Assembly: GCF_030064125.1 (NCBI RefSeq)
Contig: NZ_CP125957.1
Coordinates: 6,587,896 to 6,651,895 of the forward strand
DNA: 64,000 bases
DNA from: Pseudomonas sp. G2-4
Lineage (GTDB): Bacteria; Pseudomonadota; Gammaproteobacteria; Pseudomonadales; Pseudomonadaceae
Reading direction: 5' to 3'
Position numbers and translations under genes: made by a program. Below the pieces are notes generated by a model. It was not told the DNA's origin. It did no database searches and worked only from the letters and a program-made list of their open reading frames with translations. Below are positions 43,440-54,441 of this stretch, in pieces. Each line of letters starts with the position of its first letter. Position 1 is the first letter of the stretch.

Positions 43440-44954
43440 ATGAAGCGCAAGAACATTCTTTTCATCATGGCCGATCAAATGGCCGCGCCAATGTTGCCGA
43501 TCTACGGTCCTTCGCCGATCAAGCTGCCCAATCTGTCGCGCCTCGCCGAGCAGGGCGTGGTGTTCGACGCCGCTTATTGCAACAGCCCGCTCTGTGCGCC
43601 GTCACGCTTTACCCTGGTGAGCGGCCAATTGCCCAGCAAGATCGGCGCCTACGACAACGCCGCGGATTTCCCGGCAGACGTCCCCACTTATGCCCATTAC
43701 CTGCGTCGCCTTGGCTACCGTACGGCCCTGTCCGGCAAGATGCACTTTTGCGGGCCGGACCAGTTGCACGGCTACGAAGAACGCCTGACCAGTGACATCT
43801 ACCCGGCCGATTACGGCTGGTCGGTGAATTGGGACGAACCCGATGTACGGCCGAGCTGGTACCACAACATGTCTTCGGTGTTGCAGGCCGGGCCGTGCGT
43901 GCGCACCAACCAACTGGATTTTGACGAAGAAGTGGTCTTTAAGGCCCAGCAGTACCTGTTCGACCACATCCGCGAGGACGGCGACCAGCCGTTCTGCCTG
44001 ACGGTCTCCATGACTCACCCACATGATCCGTACACAATTCCCAAGGCCTTTTGGGATTTGTATGACGACAACGACATCCCTTTGCCACAAACCCCGGCGC
44101 AAACTGACCTCGACCCGCATTCCCAGCGCCTGCTGAAAGTGTATGACCTGTGGGACAAGCCGCTGCCTGTGGATAAGATTCGCGATGCCCGCCGTGCGTA
44201 CTTCGGCGCATGCAGCTACATCGACAGTAACGTCGGCAAACTGCTGCAGACCCTGGAAGACACCGGCTTGATGGACGACACCATCATCGTGTTCTCTGGC
44301 GATCACGGGGACATGCTCGGTGAAAAAGGCCTCTGGTACAAAATGCACTGGTTCGAAATGGCCGCGCGTGTGCCGCTGCTGATCAGCGCGCCGGGCCAGT
44401 TCGCCAGCGCCCGGGTCGGCGCGGCGGTGTCCACCGCCGACCTGTTGCCGACCCTGGTCGAACTCGCGGGCGGTACGCTGGAGCCCGGGCTGTCGCTGGA
44501 TGGCCGTTCGTTGGTCCCGCATCTGCAGGGGCAGGGCGGGCATGACGAAGTCTTCGGAGAGTACATGGCCGAAGGCACCATCAGCCCTTTGATGATGATC
44601 CGCCGTGGTCCTTGGAAATTCATCTACAGCGAAGATGACCCGTGCCTGTTGTTCGATGTGCGCAACGATCCCAAGGAGCAGGAAAACCTCAGCCAATCCG
44701 TTGACCACCAGTCGCTGTTCGCCGAATTTCTCGCCGAGGCACGGGCCAAATGGGACATTCCAGCCATTCATCAACAGGTGCTCGCCAGTCAGCGACGCCG
44801 CCGTTTTGTCGCCCAGGCCCTGGCCTTGGGCAAACTCAAGAGCTGGGACCACCAGCCGCTGGTGGACGCCAGCCAGCAGTACATGCGTAACCACATCGAC
44901 CTCGACGATCTGGAGCGCAAGGCCCGTTATCCACAACCCTGCCAAAACCAATAA
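43440..44954 (+). CDS. betC: Choline-sulfatase BetC
   Basis: This 504-residue sulfatase hydrolyses choline O-sulfate to choline and sulfate. The formylglycine precursor Cys52 is in LCAPSRFTLVSGQ (C-x-P-S-R). Metal ligands appear in MADQMAAP (Asp12) and SGDHGDMLGE. The C-terminal extension RRRRFVAQALALGKLKSWDHQPLVDASQQYMRN is typical of choline-sulfatases. I start at ATG 43440 (MKRKNILFIMADQ); ATG 43422 is in frame. The next gene encodes a choline-binding protein, so sulfate ester and choline use are coupled. Confidence 0.94.
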   Translation: MKRKNILFIMADQMAAPMLPIYGPSPIKLPNLSRLAEQGVVFDAAYCNSPLCAPSRFTLVSGQLPSKIGAYDNAADFPADVPTYAHYLRRLGYRTALSGKMHFCGPDQLHGYEERLTSDIYPADYGWSVNWDEPDVRPSWYHNMSSVLQAGPCVRTNQLDFDEEVVFKAQQYLFDHIREDGDQPFCLTVSMTHPHDPYTIPKAFWDLYDDNDIPLPQTPAQTDLDPHSQRLLKVYDLWDKPLPVDKIRDARRAYFGACSYIDSNVGKLLQTLEDTGLMDDTIIVFSGDHGDMLGEKGLWYKMHWFEMAARVPLLISAPGQFASARVGAAVSTADLLPTLVELAGGTLEPGLSLDGRSLVPHLQGQGGHDEVFGEYMAEGTISPLMMIRRGPWKFIYSEDDPCLLFDVRNDPKEQENLSQSVDHQSLFAEFLAEARAKWDIPAIHQQVLASQRRRRFVAQALALGKLKSWDHQPLVDASQQYMRNHIDLDDLERKARYPQPCQNQ

Positions 44955-44969
44955 TGTAAGGGGAAGCAC

Positions 44970-45890
44970 ATGCAAAAGTTATCCACAGTACTGACCGCTG
45001 GGCTGTTGGCGTTGAGCAGTGTTTCGGCGTGGGCCGAGCAGAGCTGCGAGACCGTGAAGATGGCCGACCCGGGCTGGAGTGACATCGCCGCGACCAATGC
45101 CATCACTGGTTTCCTGTTGGATGGCATGGGCTACAAGGCCAAGGTCGACACACTTGCGGTGCCGATTACCTTCGGCGGCCTCAAGGACGGCCAGGTGGAT
45201 GTGTTCCTGGGTAACTGGATGCCGGCGCAGCAGGGGTTCTATGACAAGTTCGTGGCCACTGGCGATGTCACGCAACTGGCCAAGAACCTCGACGGCACCG
45301 AATTCACCCTGGCGGTTCCGGACTATGTCTGGGATGCGGGTGTGCATAACTTTGCCGACCTGAACAAGTTTGCCGACAAGTTCGACAAGAAGATCTACGG
45401 CATCGGCTCCGGCGCCCCGGCGAACCTTTCCCTGAAAGACATCATCAAGACCAATGACTTCGGTATGGGCGACTGGAAGCTGGTGGAGTCCAGCGAACAG
45501 GCGATGCTGGCGGAAGTCTCCCGAGCCGTGAAGAAGCAGAAGTTCGTGACCTTCCTCGGTTGGACGCCGCACCCCATGAACGTGCAGCTGAAAATGCATT
45601 ACCTCAAGGGCGGTGAGAAATACTTCGGCGACACCGGCAGCGTCTATACCCTGACGCGCAAGGGTTATGCACAGGCCTGCCCGAACGTTGGCAAGCTGTT
45701 GACCAACCTGAGCTTCACCCAGGAAATGGAAAACAGCATCATGGCCGAGGTGGTGAACAACAAAGTCAGCAACGCCGATGCGGCCAAGGCGTGGATCAAG
45801 GCCAACCCGGCGGTGCTGGATAAATGGCTGGACGGCGTGAAGACCCTGGATGGCAAGGATGCGTTGGCGGCGGTGAAGGCCAAGCTGTAA
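44970..45890 (+). CDS. Choline ABC transporter substrate-binding protein
   Basis: This 306-residue periplasmic protein has a signal peptide (MQKLSTVLTAGLLALSSVSAWA) and the OpuAC fold. CETVKMADPGWSDIAATNAITGFLLDGMGY and FLGWTPHPMNVQLKMHYLKGGE match ChoX/BetX-type choline binders. It follows betC by 15 nt. The permease and ATPase are not here, so it must use components encoded elsewhere. Confidence 0.9.
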   Translation: MQKLSTVLTAGLLALSSVSAWAEQSCETVKMADPGWSDIAATNAITGFLLDGMGYKAKVDTLAVPITFGGLKDGQVDVFLGNWMPAQQGFYDKFVATGDVTQLAKNLDGTEFTLAVPDYVWDAGVHNFADLNKFADKFDKKIYGIGSGAPANLSLKDIIKTNDFGMGDWKLVESSEQAMLAEVSRAVKKQKFVTFLGWTPHPMNVQLKMHYLKGGEKYFGDTGSVYTLTRKGYAQACPNVGKLLTNLSFTQEMENSIMAEVVNNKVSNADAAKAWIKANPAVLDKWLDGVKTLDGKDALAAVKAKL

Positions 45891-45916
45891 AGCCGATGTG
45901 CCGGTGAGCCGCTCTT

Positions 45917-46034
45917 GTGGCGAGGGAGCTTGCTCCCGCTGGAGGGCGAAGCCCTCCCAAAACCGATACGGTGTCGTGCCGTCTCAGGTTTTGGGGCCGC
46001 TTCGCAGCCCAGCGGGAGCAAGCTCCCTCGCCAC
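45917..46034. repeat. REP pair, type B, with enlarged spacer
   Basis: GTGGCGAGGGAGC at 45917 pairs with GCTCCCTCGCCAC ending at 46034. Side hairpins GGAGGGCGAAGCCCTCC and GGGGCCGCTTCGCAGCCC are present. It separates the choline-binding gene from the SulP gene. Confidence 0.85.
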
Positions 46035-46085
46035 GGGTGGTCGCTCGCCTGATACTCTTGCGCCAAACCCAGTCTTTGAGGCCCC

Positions 46086-47654
46086 ATGGCATTCCCCACT
46101 CGCCATTCACTCTTTCCCTTCCTGAGCTGGCTGCCCCGACAGACCCGGGCCAGTGTCGGCCGCGACCTGATCGTCGGTCTGAGCGGCGCGATTCTCGCGT
46201 TGCCGCAATCCATTGCCTACGCCCTGATTGCCGGGTTGCCGCCTGAGTACGGCTTGTACGCGGCGATTGTCCCGGTGTTGATCGCCTGCCTGTGGGGTTC
46301 GTCCTGGCACCTGATCTGCGGTCCTACGGCCGCGATCTCCATCGTCCTGTACGCCAGCGTCAGTCCCCTGGCCGTGCCCGCGTCCCAGGACTACATCACC
46401 TTGATCCTGTTGCTGACGGTACTGGCGGGTATTTTCCAGTGGCTGCTGGGGCTGTTGCGTTTCGGTGCGCTGGTGAATTTCGTTTCACACTCAGTGGTGC
46501 TGGGGTTCACCCTCGGGGCGGCGGTGGTGATCGCATTGGGGCAGTTGCCGAACCTGCTGGGCCTCGATCTGCCGAATGAAGCCACCGCGTTGAAAGGTTT
46601 GCTGATGTTGCTCAGCCACCTCAGGGCTGTGGATAACCCCTCCTTGCTGCTGGGATTGGGCACGCTGGTCCTGGGCGTGGTGCTCAAACGGTTGCTGCCG
46701 CGCTGGCCGAGCCTGTTGATAACGTTGGTCATCAGCAGCCTGGTGGTCTGGTTGTGGCCGGCAATGTTCGGGCATGTGGCCTTGGTCAGCGCCTTCGCCG
46801 GGCGCCTGCCGCCCTTCACGCTGTTGCCGCTGGACCTGGAGCTGATCCTGCGCCTGCTGCCCGGCGCCGTCGCGGTGGGCATGCTCGGGCTGGTTACCAG
46901 CCTGTCCATCGCCCGTTCGTTGTCGGTACGTTCCGGGCAATTGCTCGATGCGAATCAGGAGGTGAGGGCGCAGGGGCTTTCCAACATCGTCGGAGGATTT
47001 TTCTCCGGATCGTTGTCGGCCGGTTCCTTTACCCGTTCCGGCCTCAGCTATGACGCCGGGGCCTGCTCGCCCCTGGCCGGGGTGTTCTCGGCCTTGTGGG
47101 TGGCGTTGTTCGCGGTGGCTGGCGCGAAATTGATCGCGCACATCCCGATTCCAGCCATGGCCGGCAGCATTCTGTTGATCGCCTGGGGGCTGGTGGACCA
47201 TCGCGGCATCCGCGCCTTGTACCGCGTGAGCCGCGCCGAATTCGTGGTGATGGGCCTGACCTGCCTGGCCACGTTGCTGCTGGAGCTGCAAACCGCCATC
47301 TATGCCGGTGTGCTGGCTTCGCTGTTCTTTTACCTCAAGCGCACCTCACAGCCGCGAGTGCAACATTCCCACGAAGGTGAGGCCGATATCCTGCGTGTGG
47401 GCGGCTCGATCTTTTTTGGGGCCAGCCATTACCTGCAAGTACGGTTGCAGCGATTGCATGCGCAGCGGGTGGTGATCGATGCCCAGCAGATCAACTTCAT
47501 TGATTACTCCGGGGTGGAAATGCTCCACCAGGAAGCCCGGCGCCTGCGCGGCCAAGGGCGTAGCCTGACGTTGCGCAAGGCCAGGCCCCATGTGGTGGAT
47601 GAGTTGAAGAAGCTGGAAGGGGCGGAGCATTGCCCGATTCACTTCGAAGACTAG
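46086..47654 (+). CDS. SulP family anion transporter with STAS domain
   Basis: This 522-residue inner-membrane transporter has about 11 hydrophobic segments. The SulP signature PQSIAYALIAGLPPEYGLYAAIVPVL is near residues 40-65. A C-terminal STAS domain (about 410-520, VVIDAQQINFIDYSGVEMLHQEARRLRGQGRSL) follows. It sits directly after the betC-choline binding genes, as in P. aeruginosa (PA0029-PA0031), so it may carry sulfate released from choline sulfate, or the ester itself; that is inference. Confidence 0.9.
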   Translation: MAFPTRHSLFPFLSWLPRQTRASVGRDLIVGLSGAILALPQSIAYALIAGLPPEYGLYAAIVPVLIACLWGSSWHLICGPTAAISIVLYASVSPLAVPASQDYITLILLLTVLAGIFQWLLGLLRFGALVNFVSHSVVLGFTLGAAVVIALGQLPNLLGLDLPNEATALKGLLMLLSHLRAVDNPSLLLGLGTLVLGVVLKRLLPRWPSLLITLVISSLVVWLWPAMFGHVALVSAFAGRLPPFTLLPLDLELILRLLPGAVAVGMLGLVTSLSIARSLSVRSGQLLDANQEVRAQGLSNIVGGFFSGSLSAGSFTRSGLSYDAGACSPLAGVFSALWVALFAVAGAKLIAHIPIPAMAGSILLIAWGLVDHRGIRALYRVSRAEFVVMGLTCLATLLLELQTAIYAGVLASLFFYLKRTSQPRVQHSHEGEADILRVGGSIFFGASHYLQVRLQRLHAQRVVIDAQQINFIDYSGVEMLHQEARRLRGQGRSLTLRKARPHVVDELKKLEGAEHCPIHFED

Positions 47655-47675
47655 GGCTTAAGGCAGACATACCCT

Positions 47676-47767
47676 GTGGCGAGGGGATTTATCCCCGTTG
47701 GACTGCGAAGCAGTCCCAAAAAAGCGGGGCCGCTTCGCGCCCCAGCGGGGATAAATCCCCTCACCAC
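47676..47767. repeat. REP pair, variant C (GTGGCGAGGGGATTTATCC)
   Basis: Facing units with core GGGGATTTATCCCC instead of the GAGCTTGCTC core, otherwise like type B. Only this pair and the single unit at 58819 use this variant. Confidence 0.85.
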
Positions 47768-47780
47768 AACAGCCTAAAAC

Positions 47781-48608
47781 CTACAGCGACAGTGCCAGCT
47801 GGCGGCGCAGCTCGGCCAATACCGGCGCGGTGTCCGGGCGTACCCCGCGCCACAGGTAAAACGCTTCGCCTGCCTGCTCAGCCAGCATACCGAGGCCATC
47901 CATCGCTACCGCCGCGCCCTGTTCACTGGCCCAGCGGCAGAACGAGGTCGGCTCCTTGCCATACATCATGTCGTAGCAAACCGTCTTGCCCGGCTCGATC
48001 AAACTTCCGGCAATCGGCGGTACATCCCCTGACAGACTGGCGGATGTGGCGTTGATGATCAGGTCCACCGGTTCTTGCAGCCAGTCGAAACCGCTGGCCG
48101 AGACCGGGCCCAGGTCCGCGAACAGTTCGGCCAGCAACTCGGCTTTTTCCACCGTGCGATTGGCAATGATCACCGAGGCCGGCTCCTCGGCCAGCAAGGG
48201 TTCCAAGGCCCCACGCACCGCACCACCGGCCCCCAGCAACAGGATGCGCTTGCCCTTGAGGCCAAAGCCGGCGTTGACGGTCAGGTCCCGTACCAGCCCG
48301 GCGCCGTCGGTGTTGTCACCCAACAGGCGGCCGTCGGCCAGTTTGCTCAACGTGTTGACCGCCCCGGCCCGCTGCGCCCGTTCGGTCAGGCTGTCGGCCA
48401 AGCGGAAGGCGTCTTCCTTGAACGGCACCGTGACGTTTGCCCCACGGCCCTCGCGGAAAAATTCCCGGGCGCAACCGACGAAATCGTCCAGCGGCGCCAA
48501 CAGGGTCCTGTAGTCCAACGCTTGCCCGGTCTGCTCGGCGAATAGGCGGTGGATCAAGGGTGACTTGCTGTGACCGATGGGGTTACCCATTACAACGTAG
48601 CGATCCAT
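47781..48608 (-). CDS. aroE: Shikimate dehydrogenase AroE
   Basis: This 275-residue enzyme reduces 3-dehydroshikimate with NADPH in aromatic amino acid synthesis. The substrate site is visible as [24 protein letters not shown] with catalytic Lys, and [13 protein letters not shown]. The Rossmann motif [10 protein letters not shown] and NRT follow. It is 13 nt downstream of hemF on the same strand. Confidence 0.96.
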   Translation of the reverse strand: MDRYVVMGNPIGHSKSPLIHRLFAEQTGQALDYRTLLAPLDDFVGCAREFFREGRGANVTVPFKEDAFRLADSLTERAQRAGAVNTLSKLADGRLLGDNTDGAGLVRDLTVNAGFGLKGKRILLLGAGGAVRGALEPLLAEEPASVIIANRTVEKAELLAELFADLGPVSASGFDWLQEPVDLIINATSASLSGDVPPIAGSLIEPGKTVCYDMMYGKEPTSFCRWASEQGAAVAMDGLGMLAEQAGEAFYLWRGVRPDTAPVLAELRRQLALSL

Positions 48609-48621
48609 GAATAATCCCCGT

Positions 48622-49560
<939 letters not shown>

Positions 49561-49699
49561 CTACGCAGCGGGCAACGGGCCGGTGGCAAATGGGCGCACA
49601 GGATAACACTGCACCTGCCCACGCCACAGTTGACGAAGGTCAAGCATAGGAGTCCGATAGCAGGCTTGGTAAAAGTGACACGACAAGGAGAAAGTGAAG

Positions 49700-50677
49700 A
49701 TGGCCAAACGTATCCAGTTCAGTTCCCACGGCGGCCCCGAAGTGCTTGAGTACGTGGACTACCAGCCCGCCGAGCCGGGCCCGCAGCAAGTACGCGTCAG
49801 CAACCGGGCGATCGGCCTGAACTTCATCGACACCTACTACCGCAGCGGTCTTTATCCGCCACCGGCGCTGCCATCGGGCCTGGGCGCCGAAGGGGCGGGT
49901 GTGGTCGAGGCGGTCGGCAACGAGGTCACGCGGTTCAAGGTCGGTGACCGGGTGGCGTATGGCAGCGGTCCGTTGGGGGCCTATAGCGATGTGCATGTGT
50001 TGCCCGAGGCCAACCTGGTGCACTTGCCCGAATCCATCAGTTTCGAGCAGGCGGCCGGTGTGATGCTCAAGGGCCTGACCGTGCAGTACCTGTTGCGTCA
50101 GACCTATGAACTCAAGGGCGGCGAAACCATCCTGTTCCATGCCGCCGCCGGTGGCGTGGGCTCCTTGGCCTGCCAATGGGCCAACGCCTTGGGCGTGAAG
50201 CTGATCGGCACTGTCAGCTCGCCGGAAAAAGCCGCCATCGCCAAATCCCACGGCGCCTGGGAAACCATCGACTACAGCAAGGAAAACGTCCCACAGCGCG
50301 TGCTGGAATTGACTGACGGCAAAAAGGTGCCGGTGGTGTACGACGGGGTTGGCAAGGACACCTGGCTGACCTCCCTGGACAGCGTCGCCCCCCGTGGCCT
50401 GGTGGTGAGCTTCGGCAATGCCTCCGGCGCGGTGGACGGCGTAAACCTGGGGATCCTCTCGGCCAAGGGCTCGCTGTACGTCACCCGCCCGACCCTGGCG
50501 ACGTACGCCAACAATGCTGAAAACCTGCAACGCATGGCTGATGAGCTGTTTGGGATGATCAGCAGCGGCAAGATCAAAGTGGACATCAACCAGCGTTATC
50601 CACTGGCGGAAGCGGCCAAGGCCCAGACCGAGTTGTCGGCGCGGCGGACGACAGGGTCGACCATTCTCCTGCCTTGA
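49700..50677 (+). CDS. qor: NADPH:quinone oxidoreductase (MDR family)
   Basis: This 325-residue medium-chain reductase lacks zinc ligands. The substrate loop AIGLNFIDTYYRSGLYPP, cofactor motif AAAGGVGSLACQWA and strand KLIGTVSS are visible. AAGGAG lies 9 nt upstream of ATG 49700; GTG 49694 is too close to it. It reduces quinones or related enones. It diverges from hemF as in P. aeruginosa (PA0023-PA0024). Confidence 0.93.
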   Translation: MAKRIQFSSHGGPEVLEYVDYQPAEPGPQQVRVSNRAIGLNFIDTYYRSGLYPPPALPSGLGAEGAGVVEAVGNEVTRFKVGDRVAYGSGPLGAYSDVHVLPEANLVHLPESISFEQAAGVMLKGLTVQYLLRQTYELKGGETILFHAAAGGVGSLACQWANALGVKLIGTVSSPEKAAIAKSHGAWETIDYSKENVPQRVLELTDGKKVPVVYDGVGKDTWLTSLDSVAPRGLVVSFGNASGAVDGVNLGILSAKGSLYVTRPTLATYANNAENLQRMADELFGMISSGKIKVDINQRYPLAEAAKAQTELSARRTTGSTILLP

Positions 50678-50746
50678 GCTACAGGGACAAAGGTGTCCTG
50701 CAAAACCTGTGGTGAATGCCGGATCTGTGGACACTGCAGAGCCTTT

Positions 50747-50834
50747 GTGGGAGCGAGCTTGCTCGCGATAGCGGTGTGTCAGTCAACATCAATGCTGGCT
50801 GACTTGCCGCCATCGCGAGCAAGCTCGCTCCCAC
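50747..50834. repeat. REP pair, type A
   Basis: GTGGGAGCGAGC at 50747 faces its inverse ending at 50834, between the convergent ends of qor and tsaC. Confidence 0.85.
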
Positions 50835-50871
50835 AGTGGTTTTGCGCAAGATGCAGAGTTTGTATCCGGGC

Positions 50872-51429
50872 TCAGTCCGGCCGTACGACCTTGCCAGTCG
50901 CCAGGTCGCGAATCACGCTGGGGTTCTTGCGTCCGCCCAGGTTGCCGCCCAGTACCAGGTCGATCTGCCCCCGGAAATACTGCTCGACACGAATCCGCGT
51001 GCGCGCCGCCGGGCGCCCCTGAGGGTTGGCCGAGGTGGAGACCAGCGGCCCCACCAGCGAGCACAAGTCGCGCACGGTGGGGTGATCGCTGACCCGCAGC
51101 GCAACCGTGTCGTGCACGCCGGTGATCCATTCCGGCAGCAAATACTGGTGCGGCACCAGCCAGGTGTTAGGCCCCGGCCAAGTGCTGGCCATGCGGTCCA
51201 TCCAGGTTTCGGGGAAGTCTTCGAACAGAAAGTCGAACTGGTGGATATTGTCCGCCACCAGTATCAAGCCCTTGTCGGGCAACCGCGACTTGATCGCCAG
51301 CAGGCGCTCCACGGCTTCTTCGTTCCACGGGTCGCAGCCCAGGCCCCAGACCGCTTCGGTTGGATAGGCAATCACCGCCCCGGCGCGAATTTCTCGCGCG
51401 GCTTGTTGCACACGCCAACTGTTGACCAT
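50872..51429 (-). CDS. tsaC: Threonylcarbamoyl-AMP synthase TsaC (YrdC)
   Basis: This 185-residue enzyme makes the threonylcarbamoyl-AMP used for the t6A37 tRNA modification. Motifs include [44 protein letters not shown] and [19 protein letters not shown] 51429 has GGAGAATTTTTC upstream. It lies downstream of dprA in the same orientation. Confidence 0.95.
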   Translation of the reverse strand: MVNSWRVQQAAREIRAGAVIAYPTEAVWGLGCDPWNEEAVERLLAIKSRLPDKGLILVADNIHQFDFLFEDFPETWMDRMASTWPGPNTWLVPHQYLLPEWITGVHDTVALRVSDHPTVRDLCSLVGPLVSTSANPQGRPAARTRIRVEQYFRGQIDLVLGGNLGGRKNPSVIRDLATGKVVRPD

Positions 51430-51489
51430 GAAAAATTCTCCACAACACAAATAAGGCTGTGGGCAGTTTACCGATCTTCCCTACAAAAC

Positions 51490-52590
51490 CTAGCGTGTCC
51501 GCGCAAACCAGCGCCCGTTGTCACAGGTGGCCCGGCCTTCCATTTCCAACTCGGTCAGCGCCGCCAACACTTTGGGCAAGCCCCAGCCACTGGCGTCGGC
51601 CAGCGCCTCGCTGCTCAGCGGCGCGGCATGCAGCAGACGCAACAGCGGATGCGTGACAGGCTCAGGCTCCGAGGTCAGCGGTAACCGCTGCCAACCGCGC
51701 AGGGCTTCAAGGATGTGCTCGACGGTTTCCACCAGCACCGCGCCGTCACGGATCAATTGATGGCAGCCCCGGGCGCCAGGGTGGTGGATCGATCCCGGAA
51801 TGGCGTACACCTCGCGGCCTTGTTCCGCCGCCAGGCGTGCGGTGATCAGCGAACCGCTGGCGACACTGGCTTCAACCACCAGCACGCCGAGGGATAAACC
51901 GCTGATAATCCGGTTGCGACGGGGAAAGTGGCTGGCGTGGGGTGGCGCGTCCAGGGGGAACTCCGACAACACCGCGCTACCCTGGGCAATCATCGCGTCC
52001 GCCAGCCGTCGGTTGCGCTGTGGATAAAAATTTTCCAGCCCGGTGCCCAACACCCCAACGGTTTGCCCGCCGACATCCAAGGCGGCCTGATGAGCCGCCG
52101 CATCGATGCCCAGGGCCAAGCCGCTGGTGATGACAAAACCGGCCCCGGCCAGGCTCCGGGAAAAGGCCGCCGCCGTGTCCATGCCTGGACGCGATGCCCG
52201 GCGGCTGCCGACCATCGCCAGTTGCGGTTTTTCCAGAAATCCGGCGTCGCCAGCGACGAACAGCAACGGTGGCGCATCGCTGATCTGCGCCAGCAACGCC
52301 GGGTAGTCAGGCTGGTCCCACATCAGTAAATGCTGGCCCGAGCGCTCTAGCCAGGCCAATGCATGGTAGGCACCGTCACGCACATCCGGGTTGCGACGGG
52401 CCTCGGCACACGCCACGGGTAAGCCCAGCGCTCGCCAGGCGCTGGCCGGTGCACTGATGGCTTTGGAAGCCGAACCGAAGGCCTCCATCAAGGTCATGAA
52501 GCGTTTGGGTCCCAGCTCCGGTAAGCGGTGCAGGCGTAGCCGGGCCTCCAGTTCCGCAGGGGAAACCGAAGCAAATTCAGGCAATGACAT
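51490..52590 (-). CDS. dprA: DNA processing protein DprA
   Basis: This 366-residue protein loads RecA onto single-stranded DNA during natural transformation. The N-terminal helical domain precedes the Rossmann core (LAMVGSRRASRPGMDTAAAFSRSLA, GLALGIDAAAHQAAL, GCHQLIRDGAVLVE). A C-terminal DprA winged helix follows (about 310-366). It is complete, although competence is rarely shown in fluorescent pseudomonads. Confidence 0.95.
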   Translation of the reverse strand: MSLPEFASVSPAELEARLRLHRLPELGPKRFMTLMEAFGSASKAISAPASAWRALGLPVACAEARRNPDVRDGAYHALAWLERSGQHLLMWDQPDYPALLAQISDAPPLLFVAGDAGFLEKPQLAMVGSRRASRPGMDTAAAFSRSLAGAGFVITSGLALGIDAAAHQAALDVGGQTVGVLGTGLENFYPQRNRRLADAMIAQGSAVLSEFPLDAPPHASHFPRRNRIISGLSLGVLVVEASVASGSLITARLAAEQGREVYAIPGSIHHPGARGCHQLIRDGAVLVETVEHILEALRGWQRLPLTSEPEPVTHPLLRLLHAAPLSSEALADASGWGLPKVLAALTELEMEGRATCDNGRWFARTR

Positions 52591-52670
52591 GTGATCATCC
52601 TTGATCGTGATAAGCCCCGTACAAACGGGAACAAGCTGTGGATAACTCTGTTGGTAACTTGTGAGACCCG

Positions 52671-53696
52671 TTATGGATTGCGCACCTTGTCCAGCACCGC
52701 CAATGAGCGCGAGGCATACAGCACCAAGCCGTAGCTGAGCTTGTCGTAGGTGCGGAAAACCATCAGCAGGCCGGCCCGTTCATCCGGGATCTTCACCTGC
52801 TCGCCGCTGATGCGATCACGCACGGTTTCACCGGTCTTCATCACCGCCAGCACGTTGCCTTCGGCCAGCCCGTCGCGACGGCCCTTGTTCAGGGTGACCA
52901 CATCCATCGCGCCAATCTGGGTCACGCCGCGAGGCACATCAAGGATCAGCCCATTGATGTCCGATGCAGGCGCGCTGGGCATGAACGTCGAATTGATCGA
53001 GCGCTCTTCGCCACTGAACAGACGGTCGCCGAGGCGCACTTCCTGGGTGGTGCGCTGCAGGGCCAGGGTGGTGACATCGCCTTCGGTGGCCACCACCTCA
53101 CCGCCGCCGATGTCGTCGGCGTTGATGCCCAGGAATTCCCTGGTCTCGGGGTCGGTGTAGACCTTGCCCTGGCGGAAGATGCCGTAGGCCGACTGGCTCG
53201 AATCGAATGTGCCCCGGGCAAAGACCCGGTCCCCCATGCCGCTGAGCACTCGCTCGGCGTTGCCGGCGACGATATAAGGCGCTTTGTCGAAATCCTCGGC
53301 CTTGTCGACGATGCGGTTGCTCAGCAGAAAACTGTTGATGGCTTGCAGCGGGATGCTCGGGATGGCATCGGCCACCGGCGAACTGCGAATGCGCGGCGAC
53401 AGTTTGATGGTGCCCCGCGAGGCGCCGCGGTTGAGGGTCAGGCGCGGCTGGCCGTTGACGTAGACCAGCGACAGGGTGTCGCCGGGATAGATCAGGTTGG
53501 GGTTTTCGATCTGCGGATTGGCCTGCCAGAGTTCCGGCCATTTCCAGGGTTCGCGCAGGTACTTGCCGGAAATGTCCCACAGCGTGTCCCCCGTCACCAC
53601 TGTGTATTGCTGGGGAAAACCTTCCCGAAGTTGCACTTGCCCATGCGCGATACCGGCCGAGGCCAGAAGGAGCAGGGCGAGTAGTGATTTCCTCAT
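52671..53696 (-). CDS. LysM domain peptidoglycan-binding protein
   Basis: This 341-residue protein has a signal peptide (MRKSLLALLLLASAGIAHG) and one LysM domain at about 30-80 (YTVVTGDTLWDISGKYLREPWKWPELW). The C-terminal 230 residues are mostly beta and include KVYTDPETREFLGI. It equals PA0020. It is transcribed away from def, 168 bp apart. Presumed periplasmic and bound to the cell wall. Confidence 0.88.
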   Translation of the reverse strand: MRKSLLALLLLASAGIAHGQVQLREGFPQQYTVVTGDTLWDISGKYLREPWKWPELWQANPQIENPNLIYPGDTLSLVYVNGQPRLTLNRGASRGTIKLSPRIRSSPVADAIPSIPLQAINSFLLSNRIVDKAEDFDKAPYIVAGNAERVLSGMGDRVFARGTFDSSQSAYGIFRQGKVYTDPETREFLGINADDIGGGEVVATEGDVTTLALQRTTQEVRLGDRLFSGEERSINSTFMPSAPASDINGLILDVPRGVTQIGAMDVVTLNKGRRDGLAEGNVLAVMKTGETVRDRISGEQVKIPDERAGLLMVFRTYDKLSYGLVLYASRSLAVLDKVRNP

Positions 53697-53863
53697 GCGG
53701 TGAATCCCTTTATTATGTGCGTTCGCGTAAAACGCCAGAGCCCCCGTGGCTCGCTTCTTGAGAAGCTGTGTCTCAGAAGCAACGTTTTACAACGGTAGCC
53801 TGCATCCCAAGACACGCCAGGCCAGCCACCCGACTTTACCTCACACGTGCATTTATCAAGCTT

Positions 53864-54370
53864 ATGGCCATTTTGAACATTCTCGAATTTCCGGACCCGC
53901 GCCTGCGCACTATCGCCAAACCCGTGGCCGTAGTGGACGACGAAGTGCGTCAGTTGGTCGATGACATGTTTGAAACAATGTATGAGGCGCCAGGCATCGG
54001 CCTCGCCGCGACCCAGGTCAACGTGCACAAGCGTATCGTCGTGATGGACCTCTCCGAAGACCGCAGCGAACCGCGAGTGTTCATCAACCCCGAGTTCGAA
54101 ACCCTGACCGACGAGATGGACCAATACCAGGAAGGCTGCCTGTCGGTGCCGGGCTTCTATGAAAACGTCGACCGCCCGCAGAAAGTCAAGATCAAGGCCC
54201 TGGACCGCGACGGCCAGCCTTACGAGCTGATCGCCGAAGGGTTGCTGGCGGTGTGCATCCAGCACGAGTGTGACCACCTCAACGGCAAGCTGTTCGTCGA
54301 TTACCTGTCTACCCTCAAGCGTGACCGGATCAAGAAAAAACTGGAAAAACTTCATCGCCAGAATGCTTGA
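53864..54370 (+). CDS. def: Peptide deformylase Def
   Basis: This 168-residue metalloenzyme removes the N-formyl group from new proteins. All three motifs are visible: [17 protein letters not shown] and HECDHLNGK (HExxH variant). ATG 53864 ([21 protein letters not shown]) is the family start; the longer frame upstream is not supported. It is followed by a terminator, then fmt. Confidence 0.97.
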   Translation: MAILNILEFPDPRLRTIAKPVAVVDDEVRQLVDDMFETMYEAPGIGLAATQVNVHKRIVVMDLSEDRSEPRVFINPEFETLTDEMDQYQEGCLSVPGFYENVDRPQKVKIKALDRDGQPYELIAEGLLAVCIQHECDHLNGKLFVDYLSTLKRDRIKKKLEKLHRQNA

Positions 54371-54381
54371 TGCCTCCTTTC

Positions 54382-54413
54382 AAAGGCTTGCCCCGGCAAG
54401 CCTTTTTCTTTTT
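54382..54413 (+). terminator. Terminator-like hairpin between def and fmt
   Basis: AAAGGCTTGCC / GGCAAGCCTTTTTCTTTTT forms a strong stem with a T run 12 nt after def. It would limit transcription into fmt. Confidence 0.75.
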
Positions 54414-54441
54414 GCGACTGCTTTGTAATTGAGAGCTTCCC

